From assembly GCA_021030915.1 (NCBI GenBank), contig JAGEMR010000006.1, positions 1-64,000 of the forward strand: 64,000 nt of DNA, given 5' to 3'. The translations under genes and the position numbers were made by a program. This document shows positions 43,528-54,234 of the stretch, piece after piece (within the stretch, counting starts at the first letter, position 1; each line of letters starts with the position of its first letter). The notes beneath the pieces were generated by a model. The model saw only the letters and a program-made list of their open reading frames with translations, was not told where the DNA came from and did no database searches. Source of the stretch: Astrothelium macrocarpum. Lineage: Eukaryota; Ascomycota; Dothideomycetes; Trypetheliales; Trypetheliaceae.

Positions 43528-45904
43528 AAAGCAAAGGTTGAAGCAGGCTGACTATAATTGTTTGAGCATTGTTGAGGTTGGTGTTGAGTATGTAGTAGAT
43601 TTTCGATAGCTGGTCTCAGCGCGGCAGGATCACCCAATGGGAACACATTCTTGGCGTAAGCAAGCTATCCACAACTTCACCGCAGCTCTCATGAAATAAT
43701 TACCAGAGTTTACGAGTATCTCCCAAAGGTGCCCTAGTCCAAAGACTGTTCACCTGAAGATCTATTCAACAATTTTTTACTCTTGTTGACATTCTACTAG
43801 ACGAAGATTTTCTGAAATTTAGACGTTTTCCTTTAGTTTTGGACATTTTCTTCAAAAGTGAATGGTAGACCGAGCATCGCTTTCAAACATGATTCCATTT
43901 CCAATATTTCCAATATTTCCAATACGCTTGGCAATGTCTCTGGTGAGCTCTTGATCCGCTCACGAGTCTACGTGATATCTTGCAGTAGATGATCCTACCA
44001 AGACATATCTGCCGGACTTGAAGCACTACGAAGCCGGACCGAATACCAAAGTCTAAAGTTGAGATCAACGGCTGACAGCATTTCGGTACCATTGATCTGC
44101 AGAAACGGCATTTCAGTATCGAAAAGACAGTGAGATAAGCGGGAGAATCAAATGTCTCCACCGGGTATGGAAGACTTCCGTATGGAAGATTTCCACATGG
44201 AGAACGCCACGGGGGAACTTTGCAGACAGATGTACAGGCGTCGTGGGGCAAAGCAAACCAGCCCCCTTCAATTAAGGGTTGCAGCCTCCCGCCACAACTC
44301 CTCAAGCAATTTAAGATTTGCACAAATATCCATGAACATGCGGGATGCCCGTGTCTATGAGAGCTGGAACATTGCATGTCGCCTAAATTCCCGCATACTA
44401 GAAATGATCAAAGGATTGCGCGTGCATGCCGAGAAGACGGTCTCAACCCCAATATGATCGGCAGCTCGCAGAATCGAAATTTGGGCTTGGGAAACGAGTT
44501 TTGCGTGAGTCGCGTACAAACTCATATGCGCAGGGATATTAGAGACACAATGAGTCCGTGGCGAAATCCCAAAGACGTGGTTCACTTGTCCCCTTATACC
44601 GTCCCCACGGTCTCCAGTTGCGGCGCGGGTAAAATGCAAGGAGATTGCCAGGTAAGAAGCTGGAGAAGGACCTTGAGATTACATATATTTCGCCAACTCT
44701 CCAGACTGTCGGAGACGCGTTCAAGGGTGTTCCATCGCGTTTCAGGGCCAAGACGCAAGCTCGCTGTCCTTGAGCAAGTCCCCTACCAGATTCTGGGGAG
44801 CGACACGTGGAGGAAGCTTCTCGGTCCGTGTAGCAGCTTTAAATCCTATCCTTCGACGTGCGAATCGTTCTGGATGGGGCTGGTGATTTAAGTGCGTCTG
44901 CAGTTGAGATCTTGCATCATGGTTGCATGTCGAGGCAGCGCTGCCAGCCACGCTATCGGGGGGCCATTGTCTCACGATCCAGTCATATGTCGAGTCCATT
45001 GTGGATTTTCAACTGGTCAGTGACTTGCGTCGGCAAGGAGCTTCGGCTCGGGATCCTTGTGGACCCCCAACGGCAGATGGGTAGCATACATTTGGACGAG
45101 TGCAGCGACGAATAGAGAGTAGGAGTGTAGTGCTTGCCTCCAGTGGGGACCGCCCCTCTGCACGAATTCAGCATATCAGGGCCGAGCCCGTCCGTTTCGA
45201 AAGGGTTGGCGAGATTACCCGTTGGTGCTGTCATCCCTGGTCTTGGTGTCTGCGCAACGGTCCGAGTGGCCAAACCGCGGACATTGCTTTTCCAGCTTCA
45301 ACTCTAATTAAAATGCGTCTGCACCCTCCGCGTGAGAGCCTGGGCGAGTGCGTCTGAAACGCATCTCTCCGCTCTCTTATTCCAGCCCTGCCTTCATTAT
45401 TACGGGCACCGGTCTCTCTTGCGCAGAGTGATCGCTTACCGCGCGCTCTGACCCCAGCAAAAGGGACCCCTTAGCCTATCTCGCTTTCCAGCCTTTGACA
45501 TCATCCAACACACTGACTCGGTCGGTCATGCACAGCATCTAAGTAACAGTTGGGGCATCCAATAGTATTATTATGTGCTCCTATTGTCTTTCGAACGCCG
45601 CACTGAAGCCTATTGTCGCCCGCCATTTTCTTGCTTCACTTGTTGTTCGCTTTGGGTGGAAGTGCATCGATTAGTGACTATTCGCGATACCCTTGCAGCG
45701 CTTGATCAGCTGAAGTTTTTTCTTATTGTAAGACAGCTCATGACCTTTTCCCCCACCACCTTCCCGGCGCGGTCAATAATTAATTCTACGCACACGCTGA
45801 TCACTACCGGCTAGAGCACTTGACGCCCCGTTCCGTGTGCGCCCTCAATCACAAACTACCTACAAATAACAAACCTCACCCTGTTTATGGCACCCGGAGT
45901 AAAG
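43528..45904. other. Long gene-free region upstream of G-alpha
   Basis: About 2.4 kb. Frames of 85-171 codons occur on both strands (for example 43883-44377 minus and 44376-44891 plus) but lack motifs and overlap one another. Short iterations are seen: a 9-bp TCCAATATT-type run at 43890-43925 and a 15-bp doublet TATGGAAGACTTCCG/TATGGAAGATTTCCA at 44166-44195. The pyrimidine-rich 45360-45560 stretch suits a promoter and long 5' UTR for G-alpha. Confidence 0.5.
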
Positions 45905-47186
45905 ATGTGTTTCGGTAAGAAAGCCGAAGATCCTGACGCGAAGAAGAATGAAGAGATTGAGCGCCAGCTCAAGCTGGACAAGAAGAAGGCTCAAAAAGAG
46001 GTCAAGCTTCTGCTGCTGGGTTAGTACAACTTCTGCGTAGAAGAAAGATGGCTACGAGGAAGGCTGACCAAGACTAGGGGCCGGTGAAAGCGGAAAGTCA
46101 ACGGTGCTGAAGCAGATGCGCTTAATCAACCATGGCGCCTTCCCCAAAACTGAGAGGAAGCAGTGGAGAGTGATAATCTTCAGCAATATCGTACATGCTT
46201 TCCAGGTTCTATTCAATGCCATGGCGGAGCATGAAATCGAGTATGAAAATCCAGACAACATCGTGAGTTTGAGCGCTTCATCTCTACCACTCACTTTGCA
46301 CGACATCTAATGTCGCATAGAAATTCTCAGAAGTCGTTTCCGCAGACCCGGAAATCAACATTGATGACCCAATGCCTACGCAATGTCTCAGCGCATTCAC
46401 ATCTCTTTGGAGCGACGCTGGAATACAATTAGCGATCAAGAAGGGTAATGAATATGCGTTGGATGATAACTTAAACTAGTCAGTCGAACGTTCTTGGCAC
46501 TTTTTTACTTTGACTAAGCTGAGGAATAGCTACTTTGCGGACATCAACCGGCTCTTCGCCAAGGACTACCTCCCCACTGACCAAGACATATTAAGGGCAA
46601 GGTTGAAAACGACAGGTATCACCGAAACCATCTTTGAGACTGGCAACTTGACATACAAGATGTTCGACGTGGGTGGTCAACGATCAGAGCGAAAGAAATG
46701 GATACACGTCTTTGACAACGTCCAAGTCGTCCTATTCCTGGTGGCTATCAGCGGCTTCGATCATGTGTTGATGGAAGACAGAAACGGCGTAGGTCTATCG
46801 CTTTGAAGCTTGGCAAGCCAAAGTTAATCTCGAATCAGAATCAAATGCAGGAAGCGCTCATGCTCTTCGAATCAATTGCGAATTCCAAATACTTCGAACG
46901 GTCTGCCCTGATCTTGTTCTTGAACAAGATCGATTTGTTCAAAGAAAAGCTCACTACTGGTCAAAGCAGCGTCAAGGCACACTTCCCCGACTATACCGGC
47001 GACGACGTTGACACCAAAATGGCGCAGGAATTCTTTGCCAATAAATTTCGCAACCTCCTCAGATCGCCTGGCAAGGACGTGTATGTGCATTACACCAATG
47101 CCACAGACACAGACCTTCTCAAGAAGACGATGGCATCCGTACAAGACATGATTGTGCAACGTAATCTTAATGCTCTCATTTTATGA
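45905..47186 (+). CDS. Heterotrimeric G-protein alpha subunit, group II type, 354 aa
   Basis: Five exons (45905-46019, 46078-46262, 46321-46478, 46530-46788 and 46839-47186) with introns of 50-58 bp, all in phase. P-loop GAGESGKS at residues 39-46, switch II DVGGQRSERKKW, base-binding NKID and C-terminal TNATDT identify a G-alpha. The N terminus MCFGKK resembles fungal group II proteins (Neurospora GNA-2 type). It lacks Gly2, so it should not be N-myristoylated, but Cys2 could be palmitoylated. The C terminus NALIL lacks the Cys four residues from the end that pertussis toxin modifies in Gi-like (group I) proteins. It acts at the plasma membrane downstream of G-protein-coupled receptors. Intron 1 starts with the less common GTTAGT. 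Confidence 0.95.
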
Positions 47187-47702
47187 TGACCAAAGGACTT
47201 TGTGATGGCATTCAACGTCGCGAGGAGTTTGGGAGTGTCGCAGAAACAGTCTGCAAGGTAATTGCTCAGCATTCAAAGCTTGGGACTGGAGGATTTCTAA
47301 TCACGATGATACAACGGATGGGTTGTTCCGAGAAGATGGGTGGTGCTCACCTTGCGCAGAAGTCGGAGGATCATGGAATGATTATATGCGAAGAGGACAT
47401 TTATACAGTGTGTGTTGAAGGTGCATCTGGAGCTGGCCTTGTCTGCTTACTGTCATGCGATTTCTACACTTCGAGATAGGGAGGCATAGCAATGAGATAG
47501 GTAATCACACATGTGCATTGACGTTGAAAGAGGCTTAGCTTAGTTTGCCTGTCGCGCTTAGAGACGGGAAGCTAGCCCGCTGTCAAAACGTTCACTACAC
47601 GTGATCTTGAACATCGGGCAATCCCGACTCAACTGCAATCTTGCTTCTCACATTTCACTCCACAGGCTCCGCACCCACGAGTCCAAACCTCCGTGGTTGA
47701 TC
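47187..47702. other. Intergenic interval
   Basis: 3' flank of G-alpha and promoter of the mS38 gene. A 98-codon frame (47183-47479) has no recognisable content. A CACGTG E-box-like hexamer lies at about 47597-47602. Confidence 0.5.
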
Positions 47703-48881
47703 ATGCCCTTGAGAATATCTCGTGCCAGTCTCGTGGTACGGACCTTTTGCTCAAGTTCATCGCCTTCGACGAGCTGCACTGTCTCCCGGAACCTACTGGC
47801 AGCCCTGCCTACGTCAATACAACGTCAGCCATATCAACGACGGCAATCTTCGTCGAAAACCTCTGTTTCTCCAACCGAGACTCCGACGGCAAGCCCTGAA
47901 CATGGAGCCACTGACGAGGCTCCGGGAAAGTCGTCATCAAACCGCGTTACCCGCCGCAGGTCTAAAAGCTCGACGGTAGCAGTCAAGGACAAACATGACC
48001 TGGCGGGGCTCCCCATCGTACCACCTACAAACCATCTGAATCAGCGTGGTCAGTTATCTATATCCCACTTTCAGTATGCTCTTGCTGACTTTGCCTTGCC
48101 AGACGTTGGACTTTCGTCCTTTTACTCCCAACATCGACCCATCTCTTTAACAATGACAACCCCTCCTCAGTCTTCTGCCAGCGCTTTCAATAAGATGTTT
48201 GAGAAAAGGCCAATGGCCAAAACAATTGAAGTCATTGATACTCTATCCCATGCCGCACAATCTTATGATGATCAAGTAAAGGTTGTTGAATCGAACGGTG
48301 TCCGTTTCGAGATCAGAGAATCTGGAGTTGATCAGCAACGACGGTCGGACCGCGTTGCTGTACAACAGGAGCATCAACCAGTGACTTTGGAAGAATACGT
48401 GGCTCGGTTCAGACCTTACATTCCTCCACCTCCACCCGAGCCACTATCAACTTCTGAGACGGGAGGGAAACGCAGCCAATCACCGAAAAGGAGGAAAACT
48501 GAAGTGAAGGCAGCAGAATACACGCCTCGCCAGACCTCATACAAGACCACAATCCTGGTAACGGAATCCGTTCACGCTGATGGGCAGAAAACTTACACTG
48601 CCTCCACATCGCCACTGGAAGAGGTACCCAGTCCGACCTCGACGGAAGTAGTGGAACCAACGCAAAAGCAGCAAGATAAAATTCAACAACCGTTCCTGCA
48701 ACGAATGAAGATACGGCAGCGGAAGCTCAATGAGTTTCGGGAAGAACATAAAAGGGGAGTAAATGGGAAGATGCTTTTAATAAGTGTAAAGCGACAGCGA
48801 AAGCTGAAGATGAAGAAGCACAAGTACAAAAAGCTTATGAAGAGAACTCGTACTTTGAGAAGGAAGCTGGACCGTAACTAA
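47703..48881 (+). CDS. Mitochondrial small-subunit ribosomal protein mS38 (COX24/AURKAIP1 domain), 374 aa
   Basis: The ATG at 47703 gives a basic, Ser-rich mitochondrial presequence (MPLRISRASLVVRTF). The C-terminal ~35 residues are an extremely basic run (VKRQRKLKMKKHKYKKL, then KRTRTLRRK), the hallmark of the COX24/AURKAIP1 (mS38) domain that lies in the decoding region of the mitoribosome. A 54-bp in-frame segment at 48049-48102 (GTCAGT...TGCCAG, with a GCTGAC branch-like site) is probably an intron: splicing gives 374 aa, retention 392 aa. Yeast Cox24 is needed for COX1 mRNA processing and translation. The long middle region is low-complexity and typical of fungal homologues. Confidence 0.82.
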   Translation: MPLRISRASLVVRTFCSSSSPSTSCTVSRNLLAALPTSIQRQPYQRRQSSSKTSVSPTETPTASPEHGATDEAPGKSSSNRVTRRRSKSSTVAVKDKHDLAGLPIVPPTNHLNQRGQLSISHFQYALADFALPDVGLSSFYSQHRPISLTMTTPPQSSASAFNKMFEKRPMAKTIEVIDTLSHAAQSYDDQVKVVESNGVRFEIRESGVDQQRRSDRVAVQQEHQPVTLEEYVARFRPYIPPPPPEPLSTSETGGKRSQSPKRRKTEVKAAEYTPRQTSYKTTILVTESVHADGQKTYTASTSPLEEVPSPTSTEVVEPTQKQQDKIQQPFLQRMKIRQRKLNEFREEHKRGVNGKMLLISVKRQRKLKMKKHKYKKLMKRTRTLRRKLDRN

Positions 48882-51561
48882 TTATCGAGGTCTTATTTTT
48901 TCGGACGAATCTTATTCTATCAACCAGCGGAAACCATTGCGATTTCCAGAGCCTCCTTTCTCATCTCATGTAGATAGCGTAAACAATTCTTCAATCTTTT
49001 CTACTTCATTTGCTGCTCTTGCCCATTTTCCTCGTGCTTTTGTGATCACAGCACGTGTTAAACGAAGACGAACTGCATCCACAGCTTAATCAGGTTAGAC
49101 ATGTTTCACGCATCTCACAGTAGTGCATTTCATGGTGAGTATGTTGAAAATGCCTGCCTTGAGTCTCCCAGTGAAGAGGGAAGACATTGGATATATGCAT
49201 AAGGACGCATAATATTCACAATTCAGTTCATAACAGAAGTAGGCTAACAATTATAATGTCAGGTACTTTCTGGATACGCCACCACTGTTACCTTGACTGC
49301 CTTCGTTCCTGCCGGAGCGGCCTCTAGAACAACACCGGCGGCAGTACCGGCATCAAAACCAGACTCCACGGCCTTCCCGCTGGATCGTTCCGTCGCTTCT
49401 TTCTGCGTACCAGGGCTTCTCGTGGAGTGAGCTCTCCTCTCTTTGTTTACTATGGCATGATATGTTTTAATTTCGTGGCTCTAAGTCTTCGCACGCCAGT
49501 TGCGGATCAAGTCTGCCTGTTTCTGCGCGGGCTCAATGCCTTAAGCTTTCAACGACTTGATGGGAACTGAGTCGTCACCAGCAACTATTTCCAATGGAAG
49601 GGGGTAAATGCACATGCTGTTGTATTCAAGCACACGTACAATCGCAACCGCACATGTGGCTCATGATGTAGTTTTTCTTGGAAAGTATAGCCTGGACGGC
49701 AAAGGCGAAGACAGCTGGTTGGGAAATCTTACTACTATTATCACAGCCAGCACCACTACAGCCAGACCTACCATGCCCGCAAGACCAGCAAACCCCTGGT
49801 GCCGTTCTGGCTAAACCATCTTCTCCTTTTGCGCGGCCAAGTACATCATGGAGACGGTCGGCATAGCCAATATCTCGAACGCTACGCCACCCTTGATTTG
49901 AGTAGACATCGAGCTTAGGCTGTGGCTCTTGATGGGGTGATTACGTAGACAAAGGTCCACAGTTTGGTGCTGGAGGCAGCGAAGATGGAGGAGAAGCGGG
50001 AGAAGCGGGAGCAAGCTAAGGCAGAGGGAAAGACGAAGGCTAGGGAAATGGACATTTGTCTGACTGGGGGATCTTAGGGTTAATACAAGGGAGTGATCGA
50101 CTTTTGGGAATTTAGAGCAAACAAGTTTTGATGATTTGATATAGCTGGTGCTAACCTTGAATAGATGCCCGGTAGGGTTTTGTATTGGACATATTCAACT
50201 GGAGGACATCTGAGTGGATCTCTGCGGCTTATACCTCAAGAGATGCGCAGGGCAGGGCAAGTGGAGACAAGGATACATTACACTGAGCGTACTTGGACCA
50301 CGTCACGATCTAGCTGGCGGATCCCAAAGATTTGAGTAGTCGTGAATGATGATTGATTGATAATTGGCCTTATTGGTTCTCTCGGATTCTAGAACGTTGA
50401 TAACAGAAGGTTGATAACAAAACGTTGAAGCAAGTAAGCATCTTGAATTGAATGTTGACCAGAGTGCTGGGTCCTTAGATCACCGTTTTTACAAGGTTCA
50501 TCTTCGGAGATCTCCAACGTCGCTGCACGACGAAAAATAGCATTTGAGCATGTGAACGATATTGGGCGTGGATGGTGCCCAACGTCTGCCTGACTCACGG
50601 TGACATTGGACATCTTCTAATCAGAACGGCTCGCTAGCATGCGCGTCCTATTTCAGGGCAAGAGCGTCAGCCGGATGGAGGGAGAGCAGGCCAGGAATGT
50701 TTTGTCGATGTTCCAACATGGCAAAGTGACGCATGCTTTTTCTAATTGTTGCATGCATCTTGCATCTCGCCAATCATCGGTTATACCAACCGAGAGGAAC
50801 GCCGTACAAACCTACTTCCTCTAGAGCTATTTCCTTACCGTCCAGCGCGTCTCACAAGACAGAGCTGAGCAGCGCAGTATTCGGGATCGGCCAAGCCAAG
50901 GACCCTTTCGACCGACAATAGGTGGATGGCATGCATTCCGTACAGCTCGGTGCTGTTCGATCGCCTATCTCTCTTCCCGAACGTGCATGTTACCGATGAC
51001 GAGTGTAGGCTGAAATCACGACAATACCTCTCCGTTTCCCTCTCAAAGTCTATCCTGAGACGATCCAGGAGCTGCTGAAGGTTGTCCGGTCTCAGACGCA
51101 GCGTGAGAATGCCAGAGCCATTGCCAAGGCGGGGATTTGGAGAAGGTAAATTAATGAAAAAGAAGATGAAGGTGTTTCCGGCAGGGAAACCCTGGACCAG
51201 GATAGAGGCCGGAGATGCAACCTTCCAAGAGTGAAGTCGGTCGACAGCCTCGCACAGCACAATGGCAAGGCGAGTGGGAATACGGCCTGGCTTTTGCACG
51301 AGATGATACGAAGATGACGGCTGATCCGGGTTTCGCGTTTAGGCCTCGTGGGCAGCTGCGGGGAAGGAGTTTTCCGACGGGCCGCAATTCGGTCTCGTAC
51401 CTCGATTGCCCTAAGACTCGCTCCCACGAATTTTCGCGAGCGCATCAGAATCTCTCCACCGACTCCACCCGTCTTGTCAGATATTCTTCGCCGCATCCAC
51501 CACTGTCGACCCATTCTCCCTTCCAACACCTCTCCTGCCCCCATCCAATCCCCTCGTCATC
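48882..51561. other. Long gene-poor interval
   Basis: 2.7 kb with no gene I can support. A GC-richer patch at 49280-49440 reads as peptide-like in both a plus frame (GYATTVTLTAFVPAG) and a minus frame. 49811-50014 minus has a short hydrophobic frame. Neither can be joined into a gene. The right 500 bp are the pyrimidine-rich leader of the methyltransferase gene, where long antisense frames arise from skewed composition. Confidence 0.45.
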
Positions 51562-52818
51562 ATGTCCGCACCCGAACAGAGCAATTCAGATCCCCCAAAG
51601 GCCGAGGCTAGTTCCCAAGGCCCAGGTCCGCTCGAGACTCTCTCTGCGCAAGAACGGCTCACTTATCCAGTCTCGGCCCAAGCATCAGTCCTCCAGAGAG
51701 ACCCGGCTCTGGATCAATTGGCCCAGGCGGATCCATTCAAAGCAGCCGAAGCCGTCCAAACAGATCCTCCCCCCCCAGAACATACCGAAGTCTCCCACAA
51801 CGACCCAGCCCAGATCCAAGACGCTGCGGCCCAGGCCGTCACCGTTATCGAAGCCGGCAGCGAAGAAGACAGCAGCAGCGACGCCGGCTACGGCTCCGAC
51901 GAGTCGGGCTCGACATCGACCTCGCTCAGCTCGTCGGTGCGCGACTACGCCTTCGAGAACGGGCGGCGCTACCACAAGTTCCGCCAGGGCTACTACAACC
52001 TGCCCAACGACGACCAGGAGCAGCACCGCGAGGACATGAAGCACGCCATGGCGCTCGCGGCCTGTGGCGACCGGCTGCACTTCGCGCCGCTCGGCGAGGA
52101 CCCTCAGCACGTCATCGACCTCGGCACGGGCACCGGCATCTGGGCCGTCGAGATGGGCGACACGTACCCGTCCGCGTCGGTGCTGGGCATCGACCTGTCG
52201 CCCATCCAGCCGACGTGGGTGCCGCCCAACGTGCGCTTCATGGTCGACGACGCCGAAAGCGAGTGGCTGTACCCGCGCGACCACTTCGACCTCGTGCACG
52301 CGCGCCATTGCAACACGGCCATCAAGGACTGGCCGCGGCTGTTTGCGAACGCGTATATGCATATCCGGCCGGGTGGGTGGGTGGAGGTGCAGGATCTGGT
52401 GTACATGCCGCGCTGTGATGATGGGACCATGTCTGAGGACTACCAGGTGATGAAGTGGTTGACGTTGGTACAGGCTGGCTTTGAGACGTTGGGCGTGGAG
52501 CTGGCGGGGGCGCCGAAGCTGGAGCAGCGGACCAAGGATGCGGGGTTTGTGAATGTGGAGGCCAAGGTGATCAAATTGCCCATTGGGAAGTGGGCGCGGA
52601 ATCCGCTGCTCAAGAAGGTGGGGTTGTATTTGCAGGCGGTGATCATGGATGGGTTAGAGGGGATCAGCTTGGGCCCGCTGTGTCGTGGACTGAAGTGGAC
52701 GAAAGAGGAGGTCGAGGTGTTGCTCGCTGGCGTTAGGAAGGATTTGAGGAATTCTGCGATTCACAGCTATTTTACTATGTATACAGTTTATGGGCAGAAG
52801 CCGGGATTTGCAACATAA
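51562..52818 (+). CDS. LaeA-like SAM-dependent methyltransferase, 418 aa
   Basis: Single exon. About 125 N-terminal residues are disordered (Ser/Gln/Pro/Glu-rich). Then comes the class I methyltransferase fold: motif I VIDLGTGTGIWA at residues 184-195, acidic loop GIDLSPIQP, motif near FMVDDAES, and FDLVHARHCNTAIKDW. GGWVEVQDLVYMP and a final YTVYGQKP follow. The block order matches the large fungal family around the secondary-metabolism regulator LaeA and its many paralogues. Most members have no known substrate, so calling it the global regulator would overreach. The + strand changes from C-rich (51430-51950) to G-rich (52340-52800) along the gene. Confidence 0.92.
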   Translation: MSAPEQSNSDPPKAEASSQGPGPLETLSAQERLTYPVSAQASVLQRDPALDQLAQADPFKAAEAVQTDPPPPEHTEVSHNDPAQIQDAAAQAVTVIEAGSEEDSSSDAGYGSDESGSTSTSLSSSVRDYAFENGRRYHKFRQGYYNLPNDDQEQHREDMKHAMALAACGDRLHFAPLGEDPQHVIDLGTGTGIWAVEMGDTYPSASVLGIDLSPIQPTWVPPNVRFMVDDAESEWLYPRDHFDLVHARHCNTAIKDWPRLFANAYMHIRPGGWVEVQDLVYMPRCDDGTMSEDYQVMKWLTLVQAGFETLGVELAGAPKLEQRTKDAGFVNVEAKVIKLPIGKWARNPLLKKVGLYLQAVIMDGLEGISLGPLCRGLKWTKEEVEVLLAGVRKDLRNSAIHSYFTMYTVYGQKPGFAT

Positions 52819-53540
52819 CGGTTATGATGGGATGAAAAACATGTTGGAAAAGGGATGGATCATATTGGTGGCTATGTGTTGCTCTTTTTGATGCTACTTT
52901 CGATGGCATAGCGATGGATACCCTTTTGCTAAAATTATGCATGTAATTACTTGAGCGATGAACACAGTTGCTTGTAGTTGGAGTCGGATGTAATTAGGAT
53001 ACTATTACAATAATTCCAATCAAGAGATCATCACCTCAATCCAAGCACTTAGAAGTAATGAGCCTCTTTCATGAAAATGAACAGGGTCTGTTGCAGATCT
53101 TTATTCGGCCAAGGGTCTTTCCGAACTACAACCTCCGAGGAAGGCTACGACAGTGGGTCCGTTCTCGAAGGAGAAATGATAGTTTCGATGTTGGTCACTT
53201 CATGCCTCATTGCTCACGCCATCTCGTTCAACGTCTCCTACTCAATCACGAATATCCTCACCGGATTTCCGTCATGGCCCGGAAGACACTCTGCTCGTAC
53301 CAGTGTTGCATCTTCCTTGGACAGACAAGATCAGACTGAGGTCACGTTTTCTGTTCCAGGCTTGTATACCCATTGGACGCGATGGTATGAGGATGATGGC
53401 TCACATCGTATGAGCGGCATGTCGGCGCGAATTTTGCTATTTCTATATGTCTGAAGATAAGTGATCGAGGAGACGCCCTACTGATTCCAAGTAATTGAAC
53501 ACTGGATATGTGTCGAAATTAAGAAAGATGGGCTCGATAT

Positions 53541-53620
53541 GCTCATTATGCTCGGGGTTCTCCCCAACCGCAAATGGCTAAATACTAATTCCTGAGAGTT
53601 AGTGATAAATCTTCGACGCT
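53541..53620. repeat. Interspersed repeat, copy A
   Basis: About 80 bp aligned by eye with 53776-53853: GCTCATTATGCTCGGGG... against GCTCAATTTGGCTGGGG..., then TCCCCAACCGCAAA against CCCCCAACTGTAAA, CTGAGAGTTAGT against CTGGGAGTCAGT, and CGACGCT against AGACGCC. Many differences are C/T or G/A transitions, as RIP or deamination would leave. Confidence 0.55.
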
Positions 53621-53775
53621 TTTACACAGTAGAAATTGTAGCCCTTCAAAATAACGCTTCAAAACGTCAATTATTTGATTTGTGAGTTCAATCAATTGGG
53701 ACACTCCCAGTCAATTCCAAGCAATGGCAAGGATGGAGTTATCCCAGCAGAAACGACATGAGATTAAGTTGGGAC

Positions 53776-53853
53776 GCTCAATTTGGCTGGGGATCCCCCC
53801 AACTGTAAAAACCTAGATCCACTAGCTGGGAGTCAGTAGCATAGTTCAGACGC
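53776..53853. repeat. Interspersed repeat, copy B
   Basis: Second copy of the repeat at 53541-53620. Its core GGGGATCCCCCC is nearly palindromic. Two shorter relatives of the core follow at about 53930-53950 (GGGGAAAGCCCC) and 54019-54035 (TGGGGATCTCCCA). It may be a remnant of a transposon end or SINE-like element. Confidence 0.5.
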
Positions 53854-54234
53854 CTGACCTACCTTTTACCTGTCTCAAGAAGTTACACTCCTACTTATCC
53901 GCTTATTAATAAACAAGGCTGGTTTGGTTGGGGAAAGCCCCGATCAAATCCGGGTATCCGCAAAGATTGGAACATTTCCAGCTAGAAAACGTAGCGTCAC
54001 TCACGATCCGCATTTCAACTGGGGATCTCCCAATCACTCGACTTGGGAAAAAAAGAAAATTTTCATTGCAAACTACTCGTACAACACATCTCCTATCCCA
54101 TGTCTTAAAAAAAACAAATTAAAAAACACACAGACAAAAACACCACCAACGCCCCTCGGGCCCGAGATTCCCCCAATCCGCCCCCCGAGCACCCCCCAGC
54201 CCTCAATCTTTCCCTTCACCACCCCGCAACCCCC

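Larger units (their letters stand above)
52819..54234. other. Intergenic interval with decayed interspersed repeats
   Basis: Short unsupported frames. From 53540 on it carries several copies of a GGGGATCCCC-centred repeat, listed separately. The right end is C-rich and adjoins the minus-strand gene at 54235. Confidence 0.5.

Noticed and set aside
44166..44195. 15-bp doublet with GGAAGxxTTCC half-palindromes
   Set aside because: Two imperfect copies in a gene-free area; too little to call a regulatory site.
43883..44891. Frames of 165-171 codons on both strands
   Set aside because: They overlap each other nearby, lack motifs and contain simple iterations (a 9-bp TCCAATATT run); treated as chance.
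49280..49440. Peptide-like patch, possible gene remnant
   Set aside because: Both strands read as plausible peptide (plus GYATTVTLTAFVPAG, minus KAVKVTVVAYPEST), and no start, splice sites or second exon could be found.
51685..52362. 225-codon minus frame
   Set aside because: Antisense to the methyltransferase coding region and low in complexity; no independent support.
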